DNA of 36,494 nucleotides from NCBI GenBank assembly GCA_019413925.1, contig DXMY01000039.1:1-36494 (forward strand). Reading direction: 5' to 3'. This DNA comes from Collinsella sp. Lineage in GTDB: Bacteria > Actinomycetota > Coriobacteriia > Coriobacteriales > Coriobacteriaceae. The position numbers and the translations under genes were made by a program. This document shows positions 1 through 7,708 of the stretch, in pieces (the first letter of the stretch is position 1; every line of letters begins with the position of its first letter). The notes beneath the pieces are model-generated. The model made no database searches. It had not been told where the DNA came from and saw only the letters and a list, made by a program, of their open reading frames with translations.

Positions 1-220
1 CGAGGTCGCGGTCGCCGAACTTGTTCATGAGGTACTCGAGCTGCATGAGCTCGTCCCAGGTGCCGCCGACGCCCATCAGGAACACGGCGTCGTAGCCCTC
101 GTCGGCGACCTTGTCGGCGAGCGCGGTCATCTTCTTGCCGGTCTCGTAGAGCGTCTTGCCGTCCTCGAGGTAGCCCTCCTGGTCGAAATGCATGATCTCG
201 ATCTTCTCGGTTTCCTTCAT
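1..220 (-). CDS. SIS-domain sugar-phosphate protein, FrlB/GfrF-like (partial, 5' part only)
   Basis: Only the first 73 codons are in the window; the gene continues past base 1. The ATG at 220 follows an AAAGGAGAG ribosome binding site. The visible protein begins MKETEKIEIMHFDQ and contains VFLMGVGGTWDELMQLEYL, the first phosphosugar-binding strand-loop of a SIS domain. In fructoselysine-6-phosphate deglycases (FrlB/GfrF) this segment has the same GVGGT form, so that family is my best guess. It lies 61 bp downstream of a second SIS gene on the same strand and is probably co-transcribed with it. SIS domain fairly sure; substrate is inference. Confidence 0.75.
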   Translation of the reverse strand, partial: MKETEKIEIMHFDQEGYLEDGKTLYETGKKMTALADKVADEGYDAVFLMGVGGTWDELMQLEYLMNKFGDRDL

Positions 221-235
221 TTGTCTCTCCTTTCT

Positions 236-257
236 GGGGGTTGTTTCCACATCCCCC
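236..257 (-). other. Intercistronic hairpin between the two SIS genes
   Basis: On the minus strand GGGGG-A-TGT-GGAA-ACA-A-CCCCC forms a small stem just before the ribosome binding site of the downstream SIS gene. There is no U-run, so it is more likely an mRNA-processing or stability element than a terminator. Confidence 0.35.
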
Positions 258-281
258 ATGCCAACGGGCATCAAAACCCGC

Positions 282-1397
282 TTACATTCCGTAACACTCA
301 GCCGCTTTGGCCTTAAGCGCATTGACTGACTCTTCGTAGCCCTCTGCCTTGACCTCCATCTGTTTGGAGACGGCATCGAGATACGGGTGCACGTCCCATG
401 ACTTCAGACGCTCGGCGATCATGGCCGCAATCGTCTGGAAGAACACAAGATTGGGAATTGCGCTGAGCAGCGGAGCCACCTGAGGCACCGCAACCTCGTG
501 AGCCCTACCCCTGGGATGGGCTGTGAGCAGCACCGTTTTTGTCGTAACGTTCGATAGCGCATCGGCGATATTCGCAAGACGCTCCGACCCCTGCGGATCG
601 TCGACAATAAACACCAGATAACCCGGAACAATCTGCATCTCGGGACCGTGGACGAACTCCTCGCCCTCGTGATGCATGGCAGGAATCTTGATGGTCTCGC
701 TCAGCTTGAGGGCCGCTTCTTCGGCAACGCCATAGTTGGGGCCGTTGCCGACGACCATGGCGGGCATGTGCTCAGAAAGCTCGAGCATGTGGTCTTGGAC
801 ATATGCCTCGGCGATCTTGCACATCACGGCATTGGCCTGGATAGCCTCGCGCAGGTCGTCAAGACGCTGGGCAACGCCCTTGGCGTCAATCGTTCCGCGC
901 GCCTGACCACAGTAAATACCAAAGAGCACCAGGTACTCAACGAGGACCTCGACGCCCAGCGTCACAAAGTCCACCGACTCGACGCCCACACCGTAGTCAA
1001 GAACGATGTCAGCGTGCTCCTTGATGGGTGCCTCGACGTTTGCCGTGAGCGCAACTGCAGCCATATCGTGCGCGCGCATGTAATCAAGAGCCGCGATCGT
1101 ATTGGTCGAATAGCCGCTCTGCGAAACGGCGATGTTGAGCGCACGCTGCGGATAGGTGTGTTCAAAATCTACGAAGGCCTCGGGCGTCACAACGGACACC
1201 TGCATTTGCAGGGCATCTTGCAGGTAATCGCGAGCGCAATCGGCGGCATGGCGCGACGAACCCGAAGCAACGATGCGCAGCGCGTCAAATGAACCGGACT
1301 GGAAAATATCAACGAGCTGCGCTACCAGCTCAGACGAACGCTCGAGGTTCTCTCCCATACGCACATGGGCAAGCTGAACGTAATCGAGCATCTTCAT
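282..1397 (-). CDS. Double-SIS-domain sugar isomerase/deglycase (GlmS isomerase-like)
   Basis: 371 aa starting at ATG 1397, which has GAGGTGAG 5 nt upstream; a TTG 39 nt further out would lengthen the protein but lies inside the operator palindrome. Two SIS domains are visible: an N-terminal one around VASGSSRHAA with SQSGYSTNT (the phosphate-binding S-x-S-G-x-T/S type) and a C-terminal one around VVGNGPNYGVAEEAALKLSE followed by EGEEFVHGPEM, which matches the isomerase half of GlmS and the AgaS/FrlB deglycases. No glutaminase domain is present, so it is not GlmS itself. It is a cytoplasmic enzyme acting on an amino-sugar or Amadori-sugar phosphate. Two adjacent SIS genes plus UTRA regulators recall gfrE-gfrF/frlB operons; the transporter would lie beyond base 1. 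Family sure, substrate unknown. Confidence 0.85.
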   Translation of the reverse strand: MKMLDYVQLAHVRMGENLERSSELVAQLVDIFQSGSFDALRIVASGSSRHAADCARDYLQDALQMQVSVVTPEAFVDFEHTYPQRALNIAVSQSGYSTNTIAALDYMRAHDMAAVALTANVEAPIKEHADIVLDYGVGVESVDFVTLGVEVLVEYLVLFGIYCGQARGTIDAKGVAQRLDDLREAIQANAVMCKIAEAYVQDHMLELSEHMPAMVVGNGPNYGVAEEAALKLSETIKIPAMHHEGEEFVHGPEMQIVPGYLVFIVDDPQGSERLANIADALSNVTTKTVLLTAHPRGRAHEVAVPQVAPLLSAIPNLVFFQTIAAMIAERLKSWDVHPYLDAVSKQMEVKAEGYEESVNALKAKAAECYGM

Positions 1398-1418
1398 CGT
1401 CTCACCTCGTAATAAATC

Positions 1419-1437
1419 ATTAGTATTTGATACCAAT
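1419..1437. promoter_or_regulatory. 19-bp operator palindrome upstream of the SIS genes
   Basis: ATTAGTAT-TTG-ATACCAAT is an inverted repeat with one mismatched pair (8+3+8). It lies 22 bp before the SIS start codon. A second TTTGATACC half-site is at 1459-1467, 33 bp (about three helical turns) from the same half-site at 1426-1434. GTAT..ATAC cores are typical of GntR/HutC regulators, two of which are encoded just upstream. Binding is inferred. Confidence 0.6.
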
Positions 1438-1524
1438 CACAGTTACAGGTTACGGCTTTTTGATACCTCTTTGTCGATTAATTTATCCCCATCGGCGAAC
1501 GGTCGATTTTGAGCCATGTAAGGT

Positions 1525-1552
1525 TGTATATGCAGTCTGCTCAACGAATCAA
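1525..1552 (-). promoter_or_regulatory. Candidate sigma-A promoter of the SIS operon
   Basis: On the minus strand TTGATT (1547-1552), a 16-bp spacer and TATACA (1525-1530). It would give a leader of about 120 nt that contains both TTTGATACC boxes, so a bound repressor would act downstream of the start point. An alternative promoter overlapping the palindrome itself cannot be excluded. Confidence 0.4.
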
Positions 1553-1591
1553 AATTCCGTCAGCTTTTCAGCCCGTTATGCAAAAAACCAG

Positions 1592-2305
1592 CTAGTACGT
1601 ATAGGTATATCCACCCGCATCACCGCGGTTAAACGACTTGACGTACTCGATCGCCTGGCCGCTCGCATCGAAGCTCACACACTCAAGCGTCAAGGCAAGA
1701 TCGCCCTGCTCCAGTCCAAGCAGGCCGGCATCTCGCGCGCCCAGCGCTTCGATATCGAGCTTTTCCTGTGCCATGACCGGCTTTCGGCCCAACATCTCAT
1801 AGGTCTCGTACAAACTGAAGACCGACACGTCAATATCTTCGATTGTAGGAAACAGCAGGCACGGAATGAACGCCATCTCAATCGATACGGGATCGCCGTT
1901 GACGCAGTTCAAACGCCGAATCGAATACAGCAAATCGTCCTCGGCAATGCCAAACAGGTTGGCATAATATGGGCCCGCACAACGCTTGGAACGCGCGAGG
2001 ATACGGACGGACGGCTCGCCGCCCGAAGCACGAACCGATTCGCGAAAGCCTCCCGTTCGCTCGTAAGCAACGGGCACCTTCTGTGCCACAAACGCGCCCT
2101 TTCCGCGGACGCGTCGAATCTGCCCACGCCGAACCAGCTCATCGACAGCGCTTCGGATGGTCAAGCGTGTCGTACCGAATTCCTCGGCGAGGTCTTTTTC
2201 GGACGGAATCATGGAACCCGTAGGATATATACCGCGCTCGATACGCTCCTCGATGCGGCGTCGAATGCGCATATAAACCGGGGTGGCATCTACTGTTTCA
2301 GCCAT
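1592..2305 (-). CDS. GntR-family regulator with UTRA domain (second of a pair)
   Basis: 237 aa. Residues 10-75 form the GntR winged helix: MRIRRRIEERIERGIYPTG, then IPSEKDLAEEFGTTRLTIR and the wing RRVRGKGAFV. The rest is a UTRA effector domain (HutC subfamily), which usually binds phosphorylated sugars or amino acids. The ATG at 2305 has AGGTGA at good spacing and lies inside the last codons of the upstream regulator (16-bp overlap), which implies translational coupling. The C-terminus ends in a short YTYTY tail. The nearby 19-bp palindrome and SIS genes suggest it controls that operon. B. subtilis FrlR has the same architecture; orthology is not established here. Confidence 0.85.
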   Translation of the reverse strand: MAETVDATPVYMRIRRRIEERIERGIYPTGSMIPSEKDLAEEFGTTRLTIRSAVDELVRRGQIRRVRGKGAFVAQKVPVAYERTGGFRESVRASGGEPSVRILARSKRCAGPYYANLFGIAEDDLLYSIRRLNCVNGDPVSIEMAFIPCLLFPTIEDIDVSVFSLYETYEMLGRKPVMAQEKLDIEALGARDAGLLGLEQGDLALTLECVSFDASGQAIEYVKSFNRGDAGGYTYTY

Positions 2306-3057
2306 TGTTCACCTGCCACGCTCCTCATGCCGTTCTTTTCGCCGTTATCGGCAAAGCGGAACTTTGTGGGCAAAATCACCGATTTGCAATGCTCCACAAA
2401 ACGCATGTCCTTATCAAATTCGATCGTGCTCTCATAGAACACCGGCGTTTCCTCTTCTTGTTGGAGCAGCTCGGCCTCTTCGGCGTTCAAACGCGAGATG
2501 GAGATATGCTCACGTCCATGCTCAACACGCACGCCACCTTCTTTGAGCAAGACATCGTAAAGGCTCTCGCACTCAAAATCGTGCTCGGGAAGCGATGGGC
2601 ACAGGGACAGGTTAACGTGAGCCGTCTCGATTGACGCCGGCTCGCCCTCAATAAGTCGAACGCGCTGCATGCGGAGCAAAGGAGCGCCTATAGCCACCCC
2701 AAGCTTGTCGGCAAGCGTCTTATCCGCCTCGATGGTCTCGGTGGAAACCAGACGAGAAGAGGGATGCAGGCCGGCAGTCCGCACGGCATCGGAAAAGTTA
2801 TACGTTTCCTGGAAGATGTTCAGCGGCTTAGGAGGACACACATACGTACCCGATCCGCGACGGCTCTCGAGCGTTCCGCACGAGATGAGCCGCGTGATAC
2901 CGGCGCGCAACGCCGTACGCGAAACGCCGATCTCTTCGCACAGCACGCGCTCGGCCGGCAGGCGATCGCCGCCGGCAAGCTGATGGTGCTGGATATACCA
3001 TAGAATTCCCTCAACAGCACGATCTTTGGGGGGAATTGCATAAGATTCGCCTGCCAT
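2290..3057 (-). CDS. GntR-family regulator with UTRA domain (first of a pair)
   Basis: 255 aa from ATG 3057, with GAGGAGT 7 nt upstream; a TTG start at 3093 is possible but has no ribosome binding site. The N-terminal winged helix is seen in RAVEGILWYIQHHQLAGGDR, LPAERVLCEEIGVSRTALR and the wing RRGSGTYV. A UTRA domain follows (around LLRMQRVRLIEGEPASIETA and FYESTIEFDKDMRFVEH). It overlaps the next regulator by 16 bp and follows the small hypothetical gene by 38 bp, so all may be one transcript. Two consecutive, diverged UTRA regulators in one operon are uncommon. They could form a heteromer or sense two related sugars. Confidence 0.85.
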   Translation of the reverse strand: MAGESYAIPPKDRAVEGILWYIQHHQLAGGDRLPAERVLCEEIGVSRTALRAGITRLISCGTLESRRGSGTYVCPPKPLNIFQETYNFSDAVRTAGLHPSSRLVSTETIEADKTLADKLGVAIGAPLLRMQRVRLIEGEPASIETAHVNLSLCPSLPEHDFECESLYDVLLKEGGVRVEHGREHISISRLNAEEAELLQQEEETPVFYESTIEFDKDMRFVEHCKSVILPTKFRFADNGEKNGMRSVAGEQWLKQ

Positions 3058-3095
3058 TGCACAGACTCCTCGTTCAGAAACGTATGTCGCCAAAA

Positions 3096-3584
3096 TTAGG
3101 CCAGACCACCCATGGCATCAAATTCGGCCTTGATCTTCTCGGCGACATTCCGATACGACTTATACAGGCTTGAATCGCGTTTGACTTCATCGGTCATAAC
3201 GGGAATCTCTAATTTGGAAACCTCATCTTTTCCCGTCTGAACCGCCACAACAACGCCCATACCAAGACACATATTACGCTTGGCAGCGTTTATTTTCGCC
3301 GCCTTGGCAGGATTTGCCAGGATACGCTGGGCAAATTCCTGTTTTGAGGCCACTTCCTCGGCCTCCGGATCGCCCGCCTCGGCTACTTCGCACTGCAACA
3401 CGTCCGCATAGTCAAAAATCTTCGGCTCGCCGCCGCGCTGATGCACGGCCCACTTGCGGCGCGTGGCGTCCTGGTAGATAGCCGGCAAAAATGTAAACCG
3501 CGGCGGGTCCAAAATCGTATCCGTGATGGTAAACACATCGGGATCAAAGGCATCCTGCGGGTTTTTCTTCTTGAACAGCCCCAT
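3096..3584 (-). CDS. Hypothetical protein, possible PH-like fold
   Basis: 162 aa from ATG 3584, which has GGGAGG 5 nt upstream; the longer frame to 3617 starts without a ribosome binding site. I do not recognise a named family. The protein opens with a lysine cluster (MGLFKKKNPQDAF), has no signal peptide or membrane segment, and contains a beta-rich middle (KWAVHQRGGEPKIFDYADVL) like bacterial PH-like domains, followed by a charged helical part and a region with VVVAVQTGKDEVSKLEIPVM. Soluble and cytoplasmic by appearance. It probably heads the transcript that includes the two GntR regulators. The function is unknown and the PH-like comparison is only impressionistic. Confidence 0.6.
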   Translation of the reverse strand: MGLFKKKNPQDAFDPDVFTITDTILDPPRFTFLPAIYQDATRRKWAVHQRGGEPKIFDYADVLQCEVAEAGDPEAEEVASKQEFAQRILANPAKAAKINAAKRNMCLGMGVVVAVQTGKDEVSKLEIPVMTDEVKRDSSLYKSYRNVAEKIKAEFDAMGGLA

Positions 3585-3708
3585 ATCAGCCTCCCGTACT
3601 AGCATTAAACAACTCATGCTGAATATAGCACCAATTTCAAGCCACTGCTTTATCGCATCGGTACGCGGCGTCTATGGCTCGCCCAGCGGAAGAGTTTACG
3701 GACGAGAA

Positions 3709-3775
3709 CCGGGGTGCCTGCCTTGTTTTGAGAAGTGGGCTCCGCGAACTTCTCAAAACAAGGCAGGCACCCCGG
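3709..3775. repeat. 28-bp perfect palindrome, 11-nt loop
   Basis: Arms 3709-3736 and 3748-3775 are perfectly complementary, around the loop GGGCTCCGCGA. It lies 58 bp after the stop of the LacI gene and upstream of the small hypothetical gene. There is no U-run on either strand, so it is not a classic terminator. Its loop is unrelated to the core of the fold-back family elsewhere in the window. Confidence 0.9.
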
Positions 3776-3832
3776 CCCCGCCGGTAAATAGCGGACACTC
3801 CGCATGCAATCTATGCAAACAAACAAGTACGC

Positions 3833-4861
3833 TTAGCTACATTCGGTAAGATCGAGCACGCTGCCCTTCACGATAAGCGCCGGCTCCAGAACGACTTCTT
3901 CGGCACGCCTACCGCCCCTACCGGCAAGACGCTTGGACATGCAGCCAAAAGCATGCTCCGCGAGGATACCTGGATCCTGCTCAATCGCGGTCAGCGCCGG
4001 CTCAAAGAGAACGTCGGCGGCCGAGTTGTCGTAACTCACCACCGAGATGTCGCCCGGGATGCTCTTCCCCATCTCGTGCAAGCGCTTGAGCAGACCGAGG
4101 GCGATGTTATCCGAGCTTGCGAACACAGCGGTAGCATCAGTTGCGAGCACCGACTCCGAGGCCTCGTAGGCACTCGGGATGTAGTACTCGCTCTCAAACT
4201 CTAAACGTGCGTCGATAGGCAAGCCAACCTCGCGCAGTGCGCGCTCATAGCCGGCAAGTCGTTTGCGACCCGTATTGGAGCGGCGTGCGTTAACCAGACA
4301 GGCAATACGGCGGTGGCCTTGCTCGATCAGATAGCGGGTGGCCATGTAGCCGCCCATCTCGTGGTCGAACATCACCTTGTCGCACTCGAGCCCCTCAATG
4401 GCACGGTCGACCATCACGGCCGGGATGGGCAGGTGGCTGACTTCTTCGCGCAGGGCACGGTCGTCGGAGAACTCGTCGCCCACGACCAGGAAGACGCCAT
4501 CAACGCCGCGCGTCACCAGCTGGCGCAGCAGCTCCAGATCGTCATCGGCGCTTCCACCCGAGCTGGTAATGAAGAGCGCATAGCCATCCTCGCGGCAGCG
4601 CTTTTCCAGGCTACCGGCGAGCGAGGCAAAAAAGCGGCTCTCGATGTTAGGGACGATAAGGCCCAGCGTGCGCGACTCGCGCATGACCAAACTACGCGCA
4701 ATCTGGTTAGGAACATAGTGGTTGCGCGCCGCGACCTCCTTGATGAGTTTGCGGTTTTCTTCCGAGATGCGACAGGGCCGATTATTGAGCACAAGCGAGA
4801 CCGACGAGGGGGAAAGCCCCACCTCCTGGGCGATCTGCTTGAGGGTGACTTTGTTGGCCAT
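3833..4861 (-). CDS. LacI-family transcriptional regulator
   Basis: 342 aa, ATG at 4861 with GGAAGGAG upstream. Residues 4-50 form the LacI helix-turn-helix and hinge: VTLKQIAQEVGLSPSSVSLV, then the hinge region ending NQIARSLVMRESRTLGLIVP. The rest is a periplasmic-binding-protein-like effector domain (FFASLAGSLEKRCREDGYAL, AVFASSDNIALGLLKRLHEM, DISVVSYDNS). Full-length for the family. It is divergent from murB with 183 bp between starts, and a LacI-type palindrome lies in that gap. A minus-strand -10 TATACT at 4897-4902 may serve this gene. No sugar operon is adjacent, so its ligand cannot be told. Confidence 0.9.
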   Translation of the reverse strand: MANKVTLKQIAQEVGLSPSSVSLVLNNRPCRISEENRKLIKEVAARNHYVPNQIARSLVMRESRTLGLIVPNIESRFFASLAGSLEKRCREDGYALFITSSGGSADDDLELLRQLVTRGVDGVFLVVGDEFSDDRALREEVSHLPIPAVMVDRAIEGLECDKVMFDHEMGGYMATRYLIEQGHRRIACLVNARRSNTGRKRLAGYERALREVGLPIDARLEFESEYYIPSAYEASESVLATDATAVFASSDNIALGLLKRLHEMGKSIPGDISVVSYDNSAADVLFEPALTAIEQDPGILAEHAFGCMSKRLAGRGGRRAEEVVLEPALIVKGSVLDLTECS

Positions 4862-4995
4862 CTCGCTCCTTCCGGGTTTACGCGCAATCTCTTGAAAGTA
4901 TAGCGACTACCCCTCTACCTCGGTGATAAACACTTTACCAATCCGGTAGACGGCTGTTTTATCGCCGCCAGCGCACCAAATCCGTCCGGGTGGGG

Positions 4996-5012
4996 TATAT
5001 TGCAATCGATTG
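4996..5012 (+). promoter_or_regulatory. murB -10 box and LacI-type palindrome
   Basis: TATATT at 4996-5001 is followed by CAATCGATTG (5003-5012), a perfect palindrome with the central CG typical of LacI-family operators, in the context TTGCAATCGATTGATG. No good -35 was seen. The site would sit at the transcription start of murB, or far upstream of the divergent lacI-type gene. Confidence 0.4.
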
Positions 5013-5044
5013 ATGACAACAACCACCAAAAGGCGGATATTCGT

Positions 5045-6007
5045 ATGCACGAGAACGACTTTTTTAACGAGGACCTGCTGTGCGCGCTTGCTGGCGTTGC
5101 CGGCGAGGACAACGTGCTGATGAGCGAGCCCATGCGCGAGCACACCACGTTTAAGATCGGCGGCCCGGCCGATGTCTTTGTCACGCCCGACACCGAGCAG
5201 GGCCTCGTCGCCACGCTCGACACCTGCTACCGCTGCGATCTGCCACTCACCATCGTGGGCAACGGCTCCGACCTGCTCGTCGGCGACAAGGGTATCCGCG
5301 GCGTTGTCGTGGCGCTGGGCGAAGGTCTCTCCAACATCACCGTCGACGGCACGCACGTCACGGCGGCAGCCGGCGCGCTGCTTTCCGATGTCGCCGCGGC
5401 GGCAGCCGAGGCCGGCCTCACCGGCATGGAGCCCATCTCGGGCATCCCCGGATCGGTCGGCGGCGCCTGCTACATGAACGCCGGTGCCTACGGTGCCTGC
5501 ATGGCCGATGTGCTGGAGTCCGTGCGCGTCTACAAACCCGCTCGCCAGCTCGACGACGGCACCCGCGGCAGCGGCAATATCATTGAGTTCGATGTCGATG
5601 AGCTCAACCTGGGCTATCGCAAGAGCCGCATTGCCGACGACGGCTTCATCGTGCTTTCGGCCACCTTCAATCTCGCTCCGGGCAACGCCGCGATGATCAA
5701 GGCCGACATGGACGACTACCGCCAGCGCCGCGAGGACAAGCAGCCGCTCGACATGCCGAGTGCCGGCTCCACTTTCAAGCGCCCCGAGGGCTACTTTGCC
5801 GGCAAGCTCATCATGGACGCCGGCCTGCGAGGACACGCCGTTGGCGGCGCGCAGGTGAGCGAGAAGCACTGCGGCTTCATCGTCAACGCCGACCACGCCA
5901 CCGCAGCCGACGTCGACGAACTCATCCGCCACATCCAAACAACCGTCAAAGACCAATTCAACGTAGACCTAGAACCCGAAGTCCACCGAGTAGGCGAATT
6001 CCTCTAA
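5045..6007 (+). CDS. murB: UDP-N-acetylmuramate dehydrogenase
   Basis: 320 aa. Reduces UDP-GlcNAc-enolpyruvate to UDP-MurNAc with NADPH and FAD in cytoplasmic peptidoglycan precursor synthesis. The FAD-binding PCMH-type domain shows TTFKIGGPADVFVTP, GNGSDLLVGDKGIRG and GISGIPGSVGGACYMNAGAYG-like sequence. The C-terminal domain has SAGSTFKRPEG (catalytic Ser region) and, near the end, DLEPEVHRVG with the conserved Glu. I chose ATG 5045 (AAAGGCGG upstream) over an upstream in-frame TTG at 5000, because homology begins after it. Single gene, divergent from the LacI regulator, closed by a terminator at 6008-6036. Confidence 0.95.
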   Translation: MHENDFFNEDLLCALAGVAGEDNVLMSEPMREHTTFKIGGPADVFVTPDTEQGLVATLDTCYRCDLPLTIVGNGSDLLVGDKGIRGVVVALGEGLSNITVDGTHVTAAAGALLSDVAAAAAEAGLTGMEPISGIPGSVGGACYMNAGAYGACMADVLESVRVYKPARQLDDGTRGSGNIIEFDVDELNLGYRKSRIADDGFIVLSATFNLAPGNAAMIKADMDDYRQRREDKQPLDMPSAGSTFKRPEGYFAGKLIMDAGLRGHAVGGAQVSEKHCGFIVNADHATAADVDELIRHIQTTVKDQFNVDLEPEVHRVGEFL

Positions 6008-6036
6008 AAGAGAAGGCCCCGAAAGGGGCCTTCGCC
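6008..6036. terminator. Bidirectional intrinsic terminator after murB
   Basis: AAGGCCCC-GAAA-GGGGCCTT stem with a GNRA-type loop. On minus it is followed by CTCTTTT, on plus by a weaker CGCCATATTT. It serves murB and perhaps the convergent hydrolase gene. Confidence 0.75.
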
Positions 6037-6085
6037 ATATTTATTCAGATAACCCAGTCCGGTGTGTGGCGTATTGGATCCGAGA

Positions 6086-6216
6086 GGTCCGTGGCTGCCC
6101 GGAAGGCATTAGGTTGATCGCGAGTTCCGCACGAGCCGGAGAGCACTTAATGTGCTCTCCGTGCGAGCAGGACTGTCCGAGCAGGCAACCTAATGCCTTC
6201 CGGGCAGCCACGGACC
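6086..6216. repeat. Fold-back element, copy A
   Basis: Perfect 30-bp arms (6086-6115 and 6187-6216) enclose a 71-nt core at 6116-6186. The core starts GATCGCGAGTTCCGCACG, contains an inner hairpin GGAGAGCAC-TTAAT-GTGCTCTCC and ends with GCAGGACTGTCCGAGCAGG. The same core occurs in copies B (24165), C (28934, inverted) and D (29228), with different arms. It begins 20 bp after the stop of the minus-strand hydrolase gene. Confidence 0.9.
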
Positions 6217-6235
6217 AACTTACTTCAAGCCGCAG

Positions 6236-7441
6236 CTACGACAGCGCAATACCGCCGAGCCAGCCCCAACGCACGCCAGAGCCAGTGCCATAGAAGCTAA
6301 TAAACGAGTCAAGCGACTTAGACGTAATGGCACCCTCGTTGCTCATAACGATGCCGCCGCCAACGTAGATACCCACATGACCGTAGATAAGGCCCGGAGC
6401 ACCCGTGCCGCTGTGCGAGGAATCGGCCACGATCATGCCCACCTGCAGCGCCGAGCGGTCGGAGCTATAGCACCAGGCGTTAAACATGTCGCACGCATTG
6501 CCGCCAAAGTAGCCAACGCCGGCGTTACGGAAGACATTGGTAACCCACGCCGCGCACCAGTTCTGACCCGGCGAAGGCGTGGAGTAGCACGCGTTGACGA
6601 CGGCCTGCTGCTTGCCCGAGCCGGCATTCTGCTGCGGAGTTCCGGGCGCATACGATCCACCGCCCGAGCTCGAACCACCCGAGTAGGAATTGTTCTTGTT
6701 CGCGGCGGCCGCGGCAGCGGCGGCCTTCCTGGCAGCCTCCTCGGCCTGGGCGGCAGCGAGAATCTCGGAATCACGCTGAGCCATGAGCTCCTTGACGTCG
6801 TCGGAAAGACCGCTCAGCACGATCTGGACCTCTTGCTGCTTGGCCTGCATGTCCTGCATCTGGGCAGTCTGCTGGTCCTTGAGCTTCTCCAAGTCGGCCT
6901 TCTGCGACTCAAGCTCGGTCTTTTGCGCATCGAGCTCTTCCTGGATGGCCTGAATGTCCTCGATGGCGTCGCGGTCGCTCTTGTTGATCTTCTCAACATA
7001 GTGCGCATTGGCGACGAGTTCCTCAAACGAACCCGAGGCGAGCAGCAGCGACAGGATGTTGGTGCCGCCCGACTTATAGCTGGCGGAAACGCGATCGGAA
7101 AGATCGCCGCGCTTCTTTTTGAGCTCGGCCTTCTTTTCGTCAATCTGCGCCTGCGTGCTGTCAATCTGGCCCTGTACGCCCTCGATATCGTTGAGGGTCT
7201 GGGCGTTCTTGTTGGCCAGCGCCGCGTATTCATTTGCGATGCCGTCGAGCTGGGCCTGGACCTCGTCAAGCTGAGCCTGGGCCGCATTGAGCTTGTCGGT
7301 GGTTTCCTTGGTGGCCTCCGCAGCATGGGCGCGAGCGGGCAGACCAAAAAGAACGGCTGCAGAAGCTGCGCCGAACAGGGCCTTGAGGGCAGTGCGACGC
7401 GAAAGCTCCTGGGAAAGGATGGAATCGCTGTTTGGTGACAT
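6236..7441 (-). CDS. Secreted coiled-coil CHAP/NlpC-P60-like cell-wall hydrolase
   Basis: 401 aa; ATG 7441 preceded by ACGGAGTAGAT. The N-terminus SRRTALKALFGAASAAV ending AHA (about residue 40) is a twin-arginine-type signal peptide. Residues 45-225 form a long heptad-rich coiled coil as in PcsB/CwlO proteins. A low-complexity linker (A-rich, then Gly/Ser, 230-275) leads to a C-terminal papain-like domain with Cys296 in QNWCAAWV and His355 in IYGHVGIYVGGG. The domain should cleave peptide bonds in peptidoglycan, and the coiled coil probably gates or recruits it, as FtsEX does for PcsB. Monocistronic, ending close to fold-back copy A. Domain architecture is clear; CHAP versus NlpC/P60 subfamily is not decided. 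Confidence 0.88.
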   Translation of the reverse strand: MSPNSDSILSQELSRRTALKALFGAASAAVLFGLPARAHAAEATKETTDKLNAAQAQLDEVQAQLDGIANEYAALANKNAQTLNDIEGVQGQIDSTQAQIDEKKAELKKKRGDLSDRVSASYKSGGTNILSLLLASGSFEELVANAHYVEKINKSDRDAIEDIQAIQEELDAQKTELESQKADLEKLKDQQTAQMQDMQAKQQEVQIVLSGLSDDVKELMAQRDSEILAAAQAEEAARKAAAAAAAANKNNSYSGGSSSGGGSYAPGTPQQNAGSGKQQAVVNACYSTPSPGQNWCAAWVTNVFRNAGVGYFGGNACDMFNAWCYSSDRSALQVGMIVADSSHSGTGAPGLIYGHVGIYVGGGIVMSNEGAITSKSLDSFISFYGTGSGVRWGWLGGIALS

Positions 7442-7665
7442 ATCTACTCCGTTACATGTTTATTTATATGTCGCTCAACTCATACATATTAGCGTACATC
7501 CGGCGCATCCCAACGATTTCCACGAACGGCAGCAAACCGTATGGTCGGCGGCTCGTATGCAAACGTCAAAGTCAAGGTTACGCCCACGCCAAACATTTCA
7601 ATGAGTACGTTAGCATGTTCATCTGCTTTTCCTGCCCTGCACGTTTTGGGTGCCCCTGCCTGCGC

Positions 7666-7671
7666 TATACT
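7666..7671 (+). promoter_or_regulatory. Candidate -10 box of galE
   Basis: TATACT, 38 bp before the galE start, with no convincing -35 at 17 bp. The rest of 7442-7665 shows only AT-richer divergent promoter sequence for the hydrolase gene and galE; no other feature seen. Confidence 0.4.
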
Positions 7672-7708
7672 CCCCTGAAGAAGTGTTCCTGATTCGATAG
7701 GAGACTAC

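Noticed and set aside
4907..5956. A 349-codon minus frame opposite murB
   Set aside because: Antisense shadow of a clear murB; no motif and no ribosome binding site.
6086..6216. Fold-back elements as retron msr-msd or integron attC sites
   Set aside because: No reverse transcriptase or integrase lies nearby, and the perfect outer arms with a covarying inner hairpin do not match either layout.
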